Of a DNA stretch of 50,465 nt, positions 15,587-24,507 are shown piece after piece. Every line of letters begins with the position of its first letter. Positions within the stretch are counted from its first letter, which is position 1. Both the position numbers and the translations under genes were made by a program. The notes under the pieces are model-generated. The model did no database searches and had not been told where the DNA came from. It saw only the letters and a list, made by a program, of their open reading frames with translations. This stretch comes from an uncultured Bacilli bacterium (GTDB taxonomy: Bacteria; Bacillota_I; Bacilli_A; RF39; UBA660), in the NCBI GenBank assembly GCA_934157235.1, contig CAKPHH010000007.1:1-50465 (forward strand), in the 5' to 3' direction.

Positions 15587-16963
15587 ATGATTAAAAATGC
15601 ATTTGCATATGTAACTAGAAAAAGTCTAAAATCAATAATTATATTGTTAGTTATAACAGCTATGTCAACGCTTTGTCTTATAAGTTTATCAATCAAAGAT
15701 GCTACGAACAGAGCTTCAAAAGAAACTTTTGGAAATATAACAAATAGTTTCTCTATGGAAATAAACCGAAGAGTTAATTTTGGAACACCAAGAGGTGGTG
15801 GCAATATAAAAGGACAAGATATTAAAAAAATTGCTGAATCCAAAGATATTGATTCATACGTAAAAAGAATTAATAGTGTTGCTGATTTAGTTGATAATGA
15901 TATAATAGAAACTCAAAAAACACTTTCAGGGCAATCACCAGAAAGAGCAAAAAACTTTAAAAGAGCTGTTATGTTAACAGGAGTTAATGATTCATCAAAA
16001 GAAAATAAGTTTATCTCAGGAGCTTACAAATTATCTAGTGGTGAACACTTAAATGAAAATGATAAAAACAAGATTTTAATGCATAAAGACTTAGCAGAAA
16101 AAAATAATTTAAAAATTGGAGATAAAATAAAAATAAAATCTAATTTATTTGATGCCGATAATGAAAAAGGAGCAAATGAAAAAGTAGAAGTTGAGATAAA
16201 AGGTCTTTTTGATGGTCATAATGAAGGTGGCGTTACTGTAGCCCAAGAACTTTACGAAAATACTTTGATAACTGATTTAGATACGGCTGCAAAAGTATAT
16301 GGAAATACAGAGGATACTGCAGTATATCAAGATGCAACATTTTTTGTAAAAGGTGATAAAAATTTAGATAAAGTTATTAAAAATATTGAAAAACTCGATA
16401 TAGATTGGCAACAATATAATTTGATTAAAAGTTCAAATAATTACCCAGCACTACAACAGTCTATATCAGGTATATATAAAATAGCTAATAAATTATTTGC
16501 AGGATCATTATTATTTGCAGGTGTTACAGTTTCATTACTATTGTTTTTATGGATGAATGCTAGAAAAAAAGAAATTGCAATTTTACTTTCATTAGGAATT
16601 TCAAAAGCCAAAATATTCGGACAATTTGTTATTGAACTAGTATTTGTATCAATCCCAGCATTTATAGGATCATACTTTCTAGCTGTTTATACAGCAAGTA
16701 TGATTGGAAATAACATATTAAGTAAAGTCACTGGTACTATAGCAAAACAAATTGCTAAACAGTCAGCTTCTAGCCAACTTGGAGGTGGAGCTGAAGTAGA
16801 TGGATTTAATAAAACACTAACAAGTTTAGAAATTAATATATCTCCAAAATTAATGATATATGTGGTTTTATTTATGTCAATAGTTCTTATAATATCTTTA
16901 CTAATATCTTCGTCAAGCATTTTAAAGAAAAGTCCAAAAGAATTATTAATTGATACAAAATAG
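15587..16963 (+). CDS. FtsX-type ABC permease (Vex3-like)
   Basis: A 458-residue second permease of the trio. N-terminal helix (about 10-32), exterior domain, and three C-terminal helices with ARKKEIAILLSLGISKAKIF as the coupling segment. Between the last two helices it carries an exterior loop rich in Gln/Ser/Gly (about 385-410). Its N-terminal half resembles the first permease (shared LAEKNNLKIGDKIK-type motif), consistent with duplication. TAGGAGG lies before the ATG. Confidence 0.85.
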   Translation: MIKNAFAYVTRKSLKSIIILLVITAMSTLCLISLSIKDATNRASKETFGNITNSFSMEINRRVNFGTPRGGGNIKGQDIKKIAESKDIDSYVKRINSVADLVDNDIIETQKTLSGQSPERAKNFKRAVMLTGVNDSSKENKFISGAYKLSSGEHLNENDKNKILMHKDLAEKNNLKIGDKIKIKSNLFDADNEKGANEKVEVEIKGLFDGHNEGGVTVAQELYENTLITDLDTAAKVYGNTEDTAVYQDATFFVKGDKNLDKVIKNIEKLDIDWQQYNLIKSSNNYPALQQSISGIYKIANKLFAGSLLFAGVTVSLLLFLWMNARKKEIAILLSLGISKAKIFGQFVIELVFVSIPAFIGSYFLAVYTASMIGNNILSKVTGTIAKQIAKQSASSQLGGGAEVDGFNKTLTSLEINISPKLMIYVVLFMSIVLIISLLISSSSILKKSPKELLIDTK

Positions 16964-17050
16964 TTAAAACTTATTTTTGTAAAGTGTAATTACTTTTATA
17001 CCGATTTAAGTGATAGTATGATATAATTTAAACATAAGGAGGATAAAAAA

Positions 17051-17629
17051 ATGAAAAAACAAAATATTTTAATAATATGTTTGATATTATTAGCAGTTAT
17101 ATCATTTATAATATTTATATTAGTATCAGGTGGTAGTAACAAAGGTAGTCTTAAAACATCCAAAGACATTAATAACATTATTAATACTATAAATAAAAAT
17201 AATAAAAATATTTTACCAGAACTTGAAACTATGAAAATAGATATAAAGAATATTGATGAGGTTACTAGTTATACTGGTTTGAAAACAAATGATGGCATTG
17301 AATCGATTATTGTATCAGTACCAGTAATGACAGCACAAGCTTATTCAGTGGCTGTTGTTAAGGTTAAAGATAATGCAGATGTAGAAAAAATTAAACAAGA
17401 GATGTTAGATAATATTGATATGAGACGTTGGATTTGTGTTTCTGCTGAACAATTATATATCACTAATAGTGGTAATGTAATATTCTCTGTAATGGCTGAT
17501 AAAGATATTGCTAAAGCAGTATATAATGATTTTAAGAAATATGTAAATAATAATATTGGAAAAGAATTAGAAAAATCAAATAACGAAGAAAATATAGAAC
17601 TTCCACCAGAAATGCCAGCAGAAGAATAA
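17051..17629 (+). CDS. Membrane-anchored DUF4358-like protein
   Basis: A 192-residue protein with one N-terminal helix (6-27), an Asn/Lys-rich spacer and an exterior domain. The segment AVVKVKDNADVEKIKQEMLD...RRWICVSAEQLYI...NVIFSVMAD has the features of DUF4358-type proteins commonly found beside MBOAT and DHHW genes in Clostridia. That context recurs here. Function unknown; possibly part of a cell-surface acylation complex. AGGAGG is upstream, and a terminator follows, so it can be expressed separately from the MBOAT gene. Confidence 0.7.
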   Translation: MKKQNILIICLILLAVISFIIFILVSGGSNKGSLKTSKDINNIINTINKNNKNILPELETMKIDIKNIDEVTSYTGLKTNDGIESIIVSVPVMTAQAYSVAVVKVKDNADVEKIKQEMLDNIDMRRWICVSAEQLYITNSGNVIFSVMADKDIAKAVYNDFKKYVNNNIGKELEKSNNEENIELPPEMPAEE

Positions 17630-17630
17630 T

Positions 17631-17656
17631 GAAGCACCTTAAAAGGTGCTTTTTTA
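17631..17656 (+). terminator. Terminator
   Basis: AAGCACCTT/AAGGTGCTT stem plus T-run, between the DUF4358-like and MBOAT genes. Confidence 0.85.
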
Positions 17657-17668
17657 AAGGAGGATAAA

Positions 17669-19066
17669 ATGTTATTTACTAGTATTAGTTTTTTATATTA
17701 TTTTTTACCAGCATTAATAATTATATATTTTATAACACCTAAAAAATATAAAAATATTATTTTATTAATTGCATCTTTATTATTTTATTTCTATGGAGAA
17801 CCTAAATATGTTTTTTTAATGATTGCAGAAATTATTATTGCTTATATAGGAGCTATTTTAATTGATAAATATAAAAATCAAAGTAAAAATATATTAATAA
17901 CAACTTTATTTATACATATATTTTTATTAATAATATTTAAATATACTGATTTTATTATACAAACAATTAATGATATATCTAATGCTAATATTAAATTATT
18001 AAATATTGCATTACCAATAGGAATATCATTTTATACATTTCAAATTATAAGTTATGTTATTGATGTATATAATGGAAAAGTTAAAGTTCAAAAAAACATT
18101 ATAAATTTAGCCACTTATATATCTTTATTTCCACAATTAGTCGCAGGACCTATTGTTAGATATCAAACAGTGGAAAAAGAATTAGATGATAGAGTACATA
18201 GTTTTAATAATTTTGCATATGGAATAAGAAGATTTTCTATTGGACTAGCTAAAAAAGTATTAATAGCAAATGCTTTGGGAGAACTTTGTACTAAAGCTTT
18301 CGTTCTAAATGAAACAACTGTAATATTTTATTGGATATTTGGTATAAGTTATATGCTACAATTGTATTTTGATTTTTCTGCTTATAGTGATATGGCTATT
18401 GGTCTTGGAAGAATATTTGGATTTAATTTCCCTGAAAACTTTAATTACCCATATATATCAAAAAGTATAACCGAGTTTTGGAGAAGATGGCACATCTCTC
18501 TTAGTACATGGTTTAAAGATTATGTTTATATTCCACTTGGGGGTAATAGAGATGGTAAATATAAACAAATAAGAAATATTTTAATAGTATGGTTATTAAC
18601 TGGAATATGGCATGGTGCTAATTGGACTTTTTTAATATGGGGATTATTGTTTGGAATTATTCTTATAATAGAAAAAATATTCCTTAATGAATTTATGGAA
18701 AAATTACCATCTTTTATAAAAAGAATATATGTTTTATTTATTGTTATGATATTATTTATTATATTTAATGCTGAGAATATGTCAGTGGCTTTGACTAATA
18801 TTAAAGGATTATTTGGTATGAATGGGGAAGTTTTTATTAATGATTATACACTTCATTACTTAAAGAGTTATCTACCATTACTAATTATTGCTTTATTTGG
18901 TACTACTCCTTTTATTAAAATATTAATAGATAAATTAAGAAAAAATAAATATGTAAATAACGTAATTAATATTTTAGAACCAATTTTAATAGTAATCATA
19001 TTAGTAGTTGTTACTTCTTATTTGATAGATAATTCATACAATCCATTTTTATATTTTAGATTTTAA
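17669..19066 (+). CDS. MBOAT O-acyltransferase (AlgI/DltB-like)
   Basis: A 465-residue polytopic membrane protein of the MBOAT family. Diagnostic segments are SFYTFQIISYVIDVYNGK, FPQLVAGPIVRY, QLYFDFSAYSDMAIGLGRIF, FWRRWHISLSTWFKDYVYIP, LGGNRDG, and GIWHGANWTF, whose histidine (near residue 315) is the presumed catalytic base. Such proteins move an acyl group, usually acetyl, across the membrane onto a surface polymer. The next gene encodes a DHHW/AlgX-like partner that would complete the transfer outside. The acceptor polymer is not identifiable. Confidence 0.92.
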   Translation: MLFTSISFLYYFLPALIIIYFITPKKYKNIILLIASLLFYFYGEPKYVFLMIAEIIIAYIGAILIDKYKNQSKNILITTLFIHIFLLIIFKYTDFIIQTINDISNANIKLLNIALPIGISFYTFQIISYVIDVYNGKVKVQKNIINLATYISLFPQLVAGPIVRYQTVEKELDDRVHSFNNFAYGIRRFSIGLAKKVLIANALGELCTKAFVLNETTVIFYWIFGISYMLQLYFDFSAYSDMAIGLGRIFGFNFPENFNYPYISKSITEFWRRWHISLSTWFKDYVYIPLGGNRDGKYKQIRNILIVWLLTGIWHGANWTFLIWGLLFGIILIIEKIFLNEFMEKLPSFIKRIYVLFIVMILFIIFNAENMSVALTNIKGLFGMNGEVFINDYTLHYLKSYLPLLIIALFGTTPFIKILIDKLRKNKYVNNVINILEPILIVIILVVVTSYLIDNSYNPFLYFRF

Positions 19067-19077
19067 GGAGGTTATAC

Positions 19078-20160
19078 ATGAACGATAAAATTAAAGATAT
19101 TGTTGTAACTTTAGCTTTTCTTTTTACTATAATTTCATTATTTTTTATTAATGTTATAAAAAAAGATACTGATATTTCTATAGCAGAAAGAAGAAAACTA
19201 GCTACTATGCCAGAATTAACTGCTAAAAGTTTGTTTGATGGTACATATTTTAAGAAATTTGATTCCTATGTTACGGATCAATTTATCAAAAGAGATACTT
19301 TTAGAAAAATTAAAATAGATATAGAATTATCTACTAAAGGTGAATATAATAATTTATATATGTATGATGATTATATTGTTGAAGAAATATTTCCTTTAAA
19401 TACTAATTCTATTAATAATTTAACAAATAAGATTAATTATATAAAAAATACATATTTGAATAATAATAGTAATATATATTATACTATTATTCCTGATAAA
19501 AATTATTTTGTTAATAAAGGTAATTTAAAACTTGATTATAATAAATTACAAGATATAATGAAAAATAATTTAACAAATCTTAATTATATAAATATATTTG
19601 ATAAATTAACTCTTGATAATTATTATAAGACTGATACTCATTGGAAACAAGAAGATTTATTTAATGTTGCGAATACTATTGCTAATCAAATGAATTTTGA
19701 TATAACTAATAACAATGTTATAAATACTGTTACTACTTTTAAGGGTAGTTATGCTGGTAGACTATCAGTAACTAAAGATATTGATACTATAAAAACTATA
19801 TCTAATCCATCTACCCTTAATAGTAGTGTGTATAATTATGAAACTAAAAAATATACACAAATATATGATTATGATAAACTAAAATCATTAGATAAATATG
19901 ATATATATTTATCAGGAGCATCTTCTATTATAGATATTGTTAACCCTACTTCAAATAGTAATAAAGAATTAATTGTTTTTCGTGATTCTTATGGTAGTAG
20001 TTTAGTTCCTCTATTAATAGATGGTTACAAGAAAATTACTGTTATTGATATTAGATATGTTTCTTCAAGGATTTTGAATAATTATATAAAATTTAAGGAT
20101 CAAGATGTTCTTTTTATGTATAGTATATTAACTATAAATAACAGTTTTTCTATGAGATAA
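19078..20160 (+). CDS. DHHW family exported acylation partner
   Basis: A 360-residue protein with one N-terminal helix (about 8-26) and an exterior domain. YKTDTHWKQE is the DHHW-type motif and FRDSYGSSLVPLL is the downstream catalytic-like block of the AlgJ/AlgX-related SGNH-like fold. AGGAGG precedes the ATG, 11 bases after the MBOAT gene, so the two are cotranscribed. The expected role is final transfer of the acyl group to a surface polysaccharide or teichoic-type polymer. The middle is unusually rich in Asn, Ile and Tyr, reflecting the AT-rich codons. Confidence 0.85.
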   Translation: MNDKIKDIVVTLAFLFTIISLFFINVIKKDTDISIAERRKLATMPELTAKSLFDGTYFKKFDSYVTDQFIKRDTFRKIKIDIELSTKGEYNNLYMYDDYIVEEIFPLNTNSINNLTNKINYIKNTYLNNNSNIYYTIIPDKNYFVNKGNLKLDYNKLQDIMKNNLTNLNYINIFDKLTLDNYYKTDTHWKQEDLFNVANTIANQMNFDITNNNVINTVTTFKGSYAGRLSVTKDIDTIKTISNPSTLNSSVYNYETKKYTQIYDYDKLKSLDKYDIYLSGASSIIDIVNPTSNSNKELIVFRDSYGSSLVPLLIDGYKKITVIDIRYVSSRILNNYIKFKDQDVLFMYSILTINNSFSMR

Positions 20161-20321
20161 GGAACATTTAAATTATATTATTTTATTTTCTTGGCAATGT
20201 TTAGTTATTTACCACATAAAATTATCATCAGCTTTAAATCCTATAAATCATTAGTTTTATATTTTCTCTTTTATATAGTAATTCTAATCATTTGTTGTAT
20301 AATGTATGTGGGTGTTGTACT

Positions 20322-20888
20322 ATGAGAAATAATAAAGAAAATCCATGGACATTAAAAATATGTGATTTATTAAAGAAAGAATTGGATAATAATAAATATG
20401 AAGTGACTTGTTTTGAGAAAATACCATATTCTGTTTTTATCAACAGTTATTCAGAAAATAATGCAAATATAGATATTATGAGATATGAAGTTGATTTGTT
20501 AATAAAAGAAAAAAGAGGTAACTACTCTATTCCAAAATTGATTATAGAAAGTAAGTATGGTGAAATTACCACTCATGATACTATTACTTATAGTAATAAG
20601 GCAAAAGCACATAAAGATTTATATAGTGGTTTAAGGTATGGCTTAATGATAGGAAATAGTAATGAGTTGGGTGTTTCTCCTAGAATTATTAATCACGGAG
20701 ATAACTTTGATTTTATATTTGTATTTAAAAGCGATACACCAAGTGATAAAGAATGGGCTTTATTTGTTGATATTGTTAAAAGAAACTTAGACATATCCAA
20801 TAAGTTAGAAAATATTATTAGTGGTAAAAATAATAAAGATAAAGTAAGATACAGTTGCATTGAGAAGAATATTAAGTTTTATGAGTAA
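20322..20888 (+). CDS. Orphan PD-(D/E)XK nuclease-like protein
   Basis: A 188-residue protein of unrecognised family. Residues about 40-95 look like a restriction-endonuclease core: YEVDLLIKE (acidic residue), then PKLIIESKYGE (E-x-K) and a helix with THDTITYSNKAKAHKDLYSGLRYGLMIG. The C-terminal part is helical. The ATG at 20322 is preferred over the upstream in-frame ATG at 20292, which overlaps a promoter -10-like TATAAT; the ribosome-binding site is weak. It stands alone between the DHHW gene and a non-coding leader. A restriction-like or DNA-repair nuclease is possible. Confidence 0.55.
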   Translation: MRNNKENPWTLKICDLLKKELDNNKYEVTCFEKIPYSVFINSYSENNANIDIMRYEVDLLIKEKRGNYSIPKLIIESKYGEITTHDTITYSNKAKAHKDLYSGLRYGLMIGNSNELGVSPRIINHGDNFDFIFVFKSDTPSDKEWALFVDIVKRNLDISNKLENIISGKNNKDKVRYSCIEKNIKFYE

Positions 20889-21020
20889 TGTGCAGTTATA
20901 GGGGATTATAAAAAAACAATATATTAATATGATTTTGTTGTTTTGTGTTAAAGACTAAAGCATTTAGATTTTTTCAAACAAATAGAATCACTTTATATTT
21001 TATGATTTCTTAAAAAATTA

Positions 21021-21200
21021 TTAGAAGTTCAACGGAAACATGCTATAATATTGTGGACGTTGATATTGAGTATTAAAATGGAGAAAGGCCAAAATCAGCG
21101 GAAGCTTTGGAATCTTTTAACTCGTGATGTCATAAGGTAATAACTTCAACTTTGTGGTTATTGCTATATTATTTATTTTTTTTGGGGGAGGAAAAATAAA
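21021..21200 (+). promoter_or_regulatory. Promoter and structured leader, class unknown
   Basis: About 310 bases without a gene separate 20888 from 21201. A promoter (TTAGAA, 17 bases, TATAAT at 21044-21049) starts a leader of about 140 bases. It contains a CCAAA/TTTGG helix (21090-21115) and a GTAATAAC/GTTATTGC hairpin (about 21138-21167). A T-rich run follows before the GGGGGAGG ribosome-binding site. The layout suggests a riboswitch or attenuator, but it matches no class I can recognise. Confidence 0.45.
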
Positions 21201-21422
21201 ATGAATAAAAAATTATTAAAAGAAATTAGAGAAGAATTAGTCAAATGTAAAACTGAGCAAGATCATCTTTGGAAACAAACCAGTGATTGGCAAAGATCTT
21301 CACATATTCACTATGCAGATCATTATGGTCATCCAGAAGATTGGATAGGATGTCCAGTTACATATGAGTCAGCAACATTTGAATGCCAAATCTGTGGTAA
21401 AGTAAAAGTATTAAGAAGATAA
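21201..21422 (+). CDS. Small CxxC protein (73 aa)
   Basis: A 73-residue soluble protein, unrecognised family. The N-terminal third is a charged helix, followed by a His/Tyr/Trp-rich middle (HIHYADHYGHPEDWIGCP) and a C-terminal FECQICGKVK knuckle. The single CxxC, the extra cysteine and several histidines suggest metal binding. GGGGGAGGAAAAATAAA precedes the ATG. It is the only gene under the structured leader and ends in a terminator. Confidence 0.7.
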   Translation: MNKKLLKEIREELVKCKTEQDHLWKQTSDWQRSSHIHYADHYGHPEDWIGCPVTYESATFECQICGKVKVLRR

Positions 21423-21462
21423 ATTGAAAATGAAAGTCTTCTTGATACAGTACCATTAATTT

Positions 21463-21487
21463 TTAGCAACAGTGATGTTGCTTTTTT
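21463..21487 (+). terminator. Terminator, same stem-loop as after tRNA-Trp
   Basis: AGCAAC-AGTGAT-GTTGCT with T-run, identical in stem and loop to 7345-7370. Confidence 0.85.
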
Positions 21488-21573
21488 GTTATATGAATTA
21501 TACTAATAGTTTATTGGTACTAACTATTTTACTTTGTTTAAATATGTTATAATTAGAATATGAGGTAATTAAT

Positions 21574-22152
21574 ATGAAAAACAAAAGACTTTTTATCGCT
21601 ATTAATTTTTTATATGTAATAATACCATTGCTGATATTACTTTTTCCAAAACTTTTCCAATATAAATTTCATATATTAGTGATATTCGGAATAATAATAT
21701 ATTTTTTGATGAGAACAATTGGCATTTCTAATGCTGAACTAGGGATTACTAAACAAAATACGCTTAAGTCACTTATGACTAATTTACCATTAATCGTAGT
21801 CGCAATATTTATTATTTTACTAATGCGATTATTAAATTTAAACAAATTTATTCCAAATGAGAGTTTGTATTTTTACTTATTCTATATTTTCATTTCATGT
21901 CCAATACAAGAATTTTTGTATAGAGGTGTTTATGGCTACTTTGATAATGGTAAAAAGGGTATTTTATTATTGTCTTGTTTTATGTATTCTTTTGTACATA
22001 TTATTTATAAAGATTTATTTACTAATATTTTAACATTTATTATTGGACTTATATGGTTTTCTTTATATCAAAAAGATAAGAACTTAGTGGGAGTTTCAAT
22101 AAGCCATTGTATTCTAGGAATTTTAACGATTTTCTTAGGAATTGTGGATTGA
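21574..22152 (+). CDS. CPBP-family intramembrane protease-like protein
   Basis: A 192-residue polytopic membrane protein with six or so helices. The CPBP (CAAX/Abi) region is visible as CPIQEFLYRGVYGYF followed by MYSFVHI and SISHCILG. The family's first motif is EExxxR; here it reads QEFLYR, so the first glutamate is glutamine. The last motif, normally HxxxN/D/B-like, is SHCIL, lacking the asparagine. Family members cleave prenylated or signal-related peptides, or act in bacteriocin immunity. The substitutions raise the possibility of reduced or altered catalysis. AGGTAATTAAT precedes the ATG. Confidence 0.75.
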   Translation: MKNKRLFIAINFLYVIIPLLILLFPKLFQYKFHILVIFGIIIYFLMRTIGISNAELGITKQNTLKSLMTNLPLIVVAIFIILLMRLLNLNKFIPNESLYFYLFYIFISCPIQEFLYRGVYGYFDNGKKGILLLSCFMYSFVHIIYKDLFTNILTFIIGLIWFSLYQKDKNLVGVSISHCILGILTIFLGIVD

Positions 22153-22391
22153 AAATGTATTTTGAATTGAAATTATCTTTCCATTATTTTATGATATTTT
22201 CTATAATTAGTTATTGATAAAGTATTAGTATTTTTGTATAATTATTGAGGAATTTGTATCTTCTGCTGAATATAATTGGAGTAAAAAACTTGATGAGTTG
22301 CAAGCTTAAAATTCAATAGTAATTATTATTTCAGTAGTTTATTTACAAAGGATATAAAGTTCATATTTTTTATTTAAGAGGTGTTATTTTT

Positions 22392-22847
22392 ATGAAAAAA
22401 AAGTTATTAATAATAATTGCTATGATGCTTTTAGTTGTTGGATGTGCCAATGAAAACAAGAAAGAAAATGTTTCAAAGGACAATAATTCTCCAAAAGAAA
22501 CTGTTACTGATACAAACAAAAAAGATGATACTACTGATACTAATAAGGAGGAGAATGGTACTAATACTCAACCAACTAATGAAGTTGTAGATAATACACA
22601 AACTAGCTCCCCTGCTCCGGCTCCTACACCTACTTGTACACCAAAGAAATTTAATGGTACATATTCATATGCCTATTCTACAATGGAAGAATGCAAAAGA
22701 GAGGGTAACAATTTATTTATGGATATAACTGAAGATGATAACAGTGATATTTTCTCATATGGATGCCGTCAAATAGTTGACGAATGTGGGACTACTTATT
22801 ATGGTGTGTTCTTCTATAATGCTCCAGGTAGTGAGGTATATAGATAA
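22392..22847 (+). CDS. Lipoprotein, unknown
   Basis: A 151-residue lipoprotein: signal peptide with lipobox LVVGC (cysteine near residue 18), a long Thr/Asn/Asp/Lys-rich low-complexity linker, a Pro-rich SSPAPAPTPT stretch, and a C-terminal 60-residue domain with four cysteines that could form two disulfides. AGAGGTG lies upstream and a terminator follows. No family recognised. Confidence 0.75.
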   Translation: MKKKLLIIIAMMLLVVGCANENKKENVSKDNNSPKETVTDTNKKDDTTDTNKEENGTNTQPTNEVVDNTQTSSPAPAPTPTCTPKKFNGTYSYAYSTMEECKREGNNLFMDITEDDNSDIFSYGCRQIVDECGTTYYGVFFYNAPGSEVYR

Positions 22848-22851
22848 AATT

Positions 22852-22879
22852 AAAGCAACTCTGAGGTTGCTTTTTTTTT
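22852..22879 (+). terminator. Terminator
   Basis: AAAGCAAC/GTTGCTTT stem and nine T. Confidence 0.85.
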
Positions 22880-23003
22880 GTGGAATATTTTCTTACGTTT
22901 GTTTTTAGAAAGACGATATATTTTCTATCTGTCTTAACTCTACGATTAGTTTATTGAATTCTTAAGTTTTATTTTTTATACTTTTATTAAGGTAGGTGTA
23001 AAT

Positions 23004-23942
23004 ATGAATTATGACAAAATTGGTAGCTTCATCCAACAACGCAGAAAAGCAATGAATCTTACTCAAAAACAGTTGGCTGACAAAATGGGTGTAACAGATA
23101 AGGCCGTTTCAAAGTGGGAGCGTGGTCAAGGCTGTCCAGATGTTTCAATACTAGAAATATTGTCAAATGAACTTGATTGCTCAATACTAGAATTATTGAA
23201 AGGACAGAAAATTGAAAATAAAGTAATTCCAATAACTGAGGCTGATGATTACATTAAGGATAGTATGAATGTTTCAAAGGAAAGTTTAAAAATTAAAATA
23301 AGAAATATTGTTAGTAGAGTTATAGAGTTTGTAGTAATTCTGACTGTAGGATTTGTCCTTTATGTTAATTTTATGCAAATAAACTATATTGAAAAGAAAT
23401 ACAATTACAAAGTTACTAACCAAGATTTTAAAACGATCAATTCAATAATAGAAAAAATTGATCATAATATGAATATAATTGAAAAAAATGTAAATACATT
23501 TGAAGAAAATGATTATCAAGATATTGTTAGCAAGCTTAATAAATACTATGAATCAATAAAAGAAACTACTTTGTTAAAAAGAATCGTTGCCGGTAAAGAC
23601 TTTAACTATAATATTAATGACATGAGTTTGCTTGTTGTGTTAGAAAATGATTTAGCGAATGAATTGGCTATACTTGATATTATCCAAAAATATACTAATA
23701 ATGAAAATATAGAATTATATAAAGAATTAATTACAAGTGAGTCACTTAGTTTTTCTGCAGCATACGATAATGTTTATAACAAATTAGATAATATATATAA
23801 ATATAATTTATTTTATGATAATAATGATGATACGCTTATTCGTAATACATTATTTGGCGTTAAGATGCGAGTTCAATTTGAACTTAATAACTTATTATAT
23901 TTAACAGAAGTTGTTATGGAAGTTGGTGATATTAATGAATAA
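23004..23942 (+). CDS. XRE regulator with membrane segment
   Basis: A 312-residue protein. Residues 6-60 form a Cro/C1-type HTH (RRKAMNLTQKQLADKMGVTDKAVSKWERGQGCPD). A hydrophobic helix at about 108-128 follows, then a long helical, Asn/Glu-rich region. This is a membrane-tethered XRE protein, a type common in clostridial genomes beside small membrane genes. AGGTAGG-like sequence precedes the ATG. The next gene overlaps its last codons, implying coupled translation and a paired function. The signal it senses is unknown. Confidence 0.82.
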   Translation: MNYDKIGSFIQQRRKAMNLTQKQLADKMGVTDKAVSKWERGQGCPDVSILEILSNELDCSILELLKGQKIENKVIPITEADDYIKDSMNVSKESLKIKIRNIVSRVIEFVVILTVGFVLYVNFMQINYIEKKYNYKVTNQDFKTINSIIEKIDHNMNIIEKNVNTFEENDYQDIVSKLNKYYESIKETTLLKRIVAGKDFNYNINDMSLLVVLENDLANELAILDIIQKYTNNENIELYKELITSESLSFSAAYDNVYNKLDNIYKYNLFYDNNDDTLIRNTLFGVKMRVQFELNNLLYLTEVVMEVGDINE

Positions 23943-24411
23943 AATTTTATATACTCTAAATCTTTTATTACTGATTTTAGTAATTGGACTTAATATAGTT
24001 TGGCTACAAAGATTTTCCTTAGTAAATGTTTGGCATGCATTATATTTATTTTTGTTATTTATCTTCGTAATAAGTAATGTGAGAGATATAAAGGAGAAGA
24101 GAAAAATCATGAAAAATAATAGATATAATTTCTTATGCATTATTATGTTTTTTCTAATGATTTTAGTATTTCTTAGAGCACTTTATGGTTCTAGTTTTAT
24201 TTGTAATGATTTAACACTTATGAAGCAACTTGATGATTTAATGCAAAATATATATGGTTCAAATTTAGTTAGCGATGCTGCATTAATGCCATATTTTTAT
24301 ATTACACAAAATATGTGGATTTTTGTTGGGCTTACTATTTTAACTTTTATTTACAGATTAATTAATGGTAATTACTTAAATTTCTCCTTAAAAAATGGAG
24401 CAGTTAAGTAA
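23935..24411 (+). CDS. Small polytopic membrane protein paired with XRE
   Basis: A 158-residue protein with four hydrophobic helices (about 5-25, 30-47, 62-80, 122-142) and a short exterior loop containing one cysteine (SFICNDLTLM). The ATG at 23935 overlaps the stop of the XRE gene and has GGTGAT upstream; an earlier in-frame codon at 23911 is less likely. Family unrecognised. The overlap suggests it works with the membrane-tethered regulator. Confidence 0.7.
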   Translation: MNKILYTLNLLLLILVIGLNIVWLQRFSLVNVWHALYLFLLFIFVISNVRDIKEKRKIMKNNRYNFLCIIMFFLMILVFLRALYGSSFICNDLTLMKQLDDLMQNIYGSNLVSDAALMPYFYITQNMWIFVGLTILTFIYRLINGNYLNFSLKNGAVK

Positions 24412-24458
24412 ACATTTACTGATAAAAATAGTTTAGGCAAAACGTGTGTATGCAAACT

Positions 24459-24486
24459 AAAACCCTCAGTAAAAACTAAGGGTTTT
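24459..24486. terminator. Bidirectional terminator
   Basis: AAAACCCT/AGGGTTTT stem between convergent genes ending at 24411 and 24508. Confidence 0.85.
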
Positions 24487-24507
24487 ATTAATTTTATCTA
24501 TATTCCT

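Noticed and set aside
22254..22310. A short tail-like frame ending AEYNWSKKLDELQA
   Set aside because: Only about 25 codons without a start; it may be the decayed end of an old gene but is too short to support.
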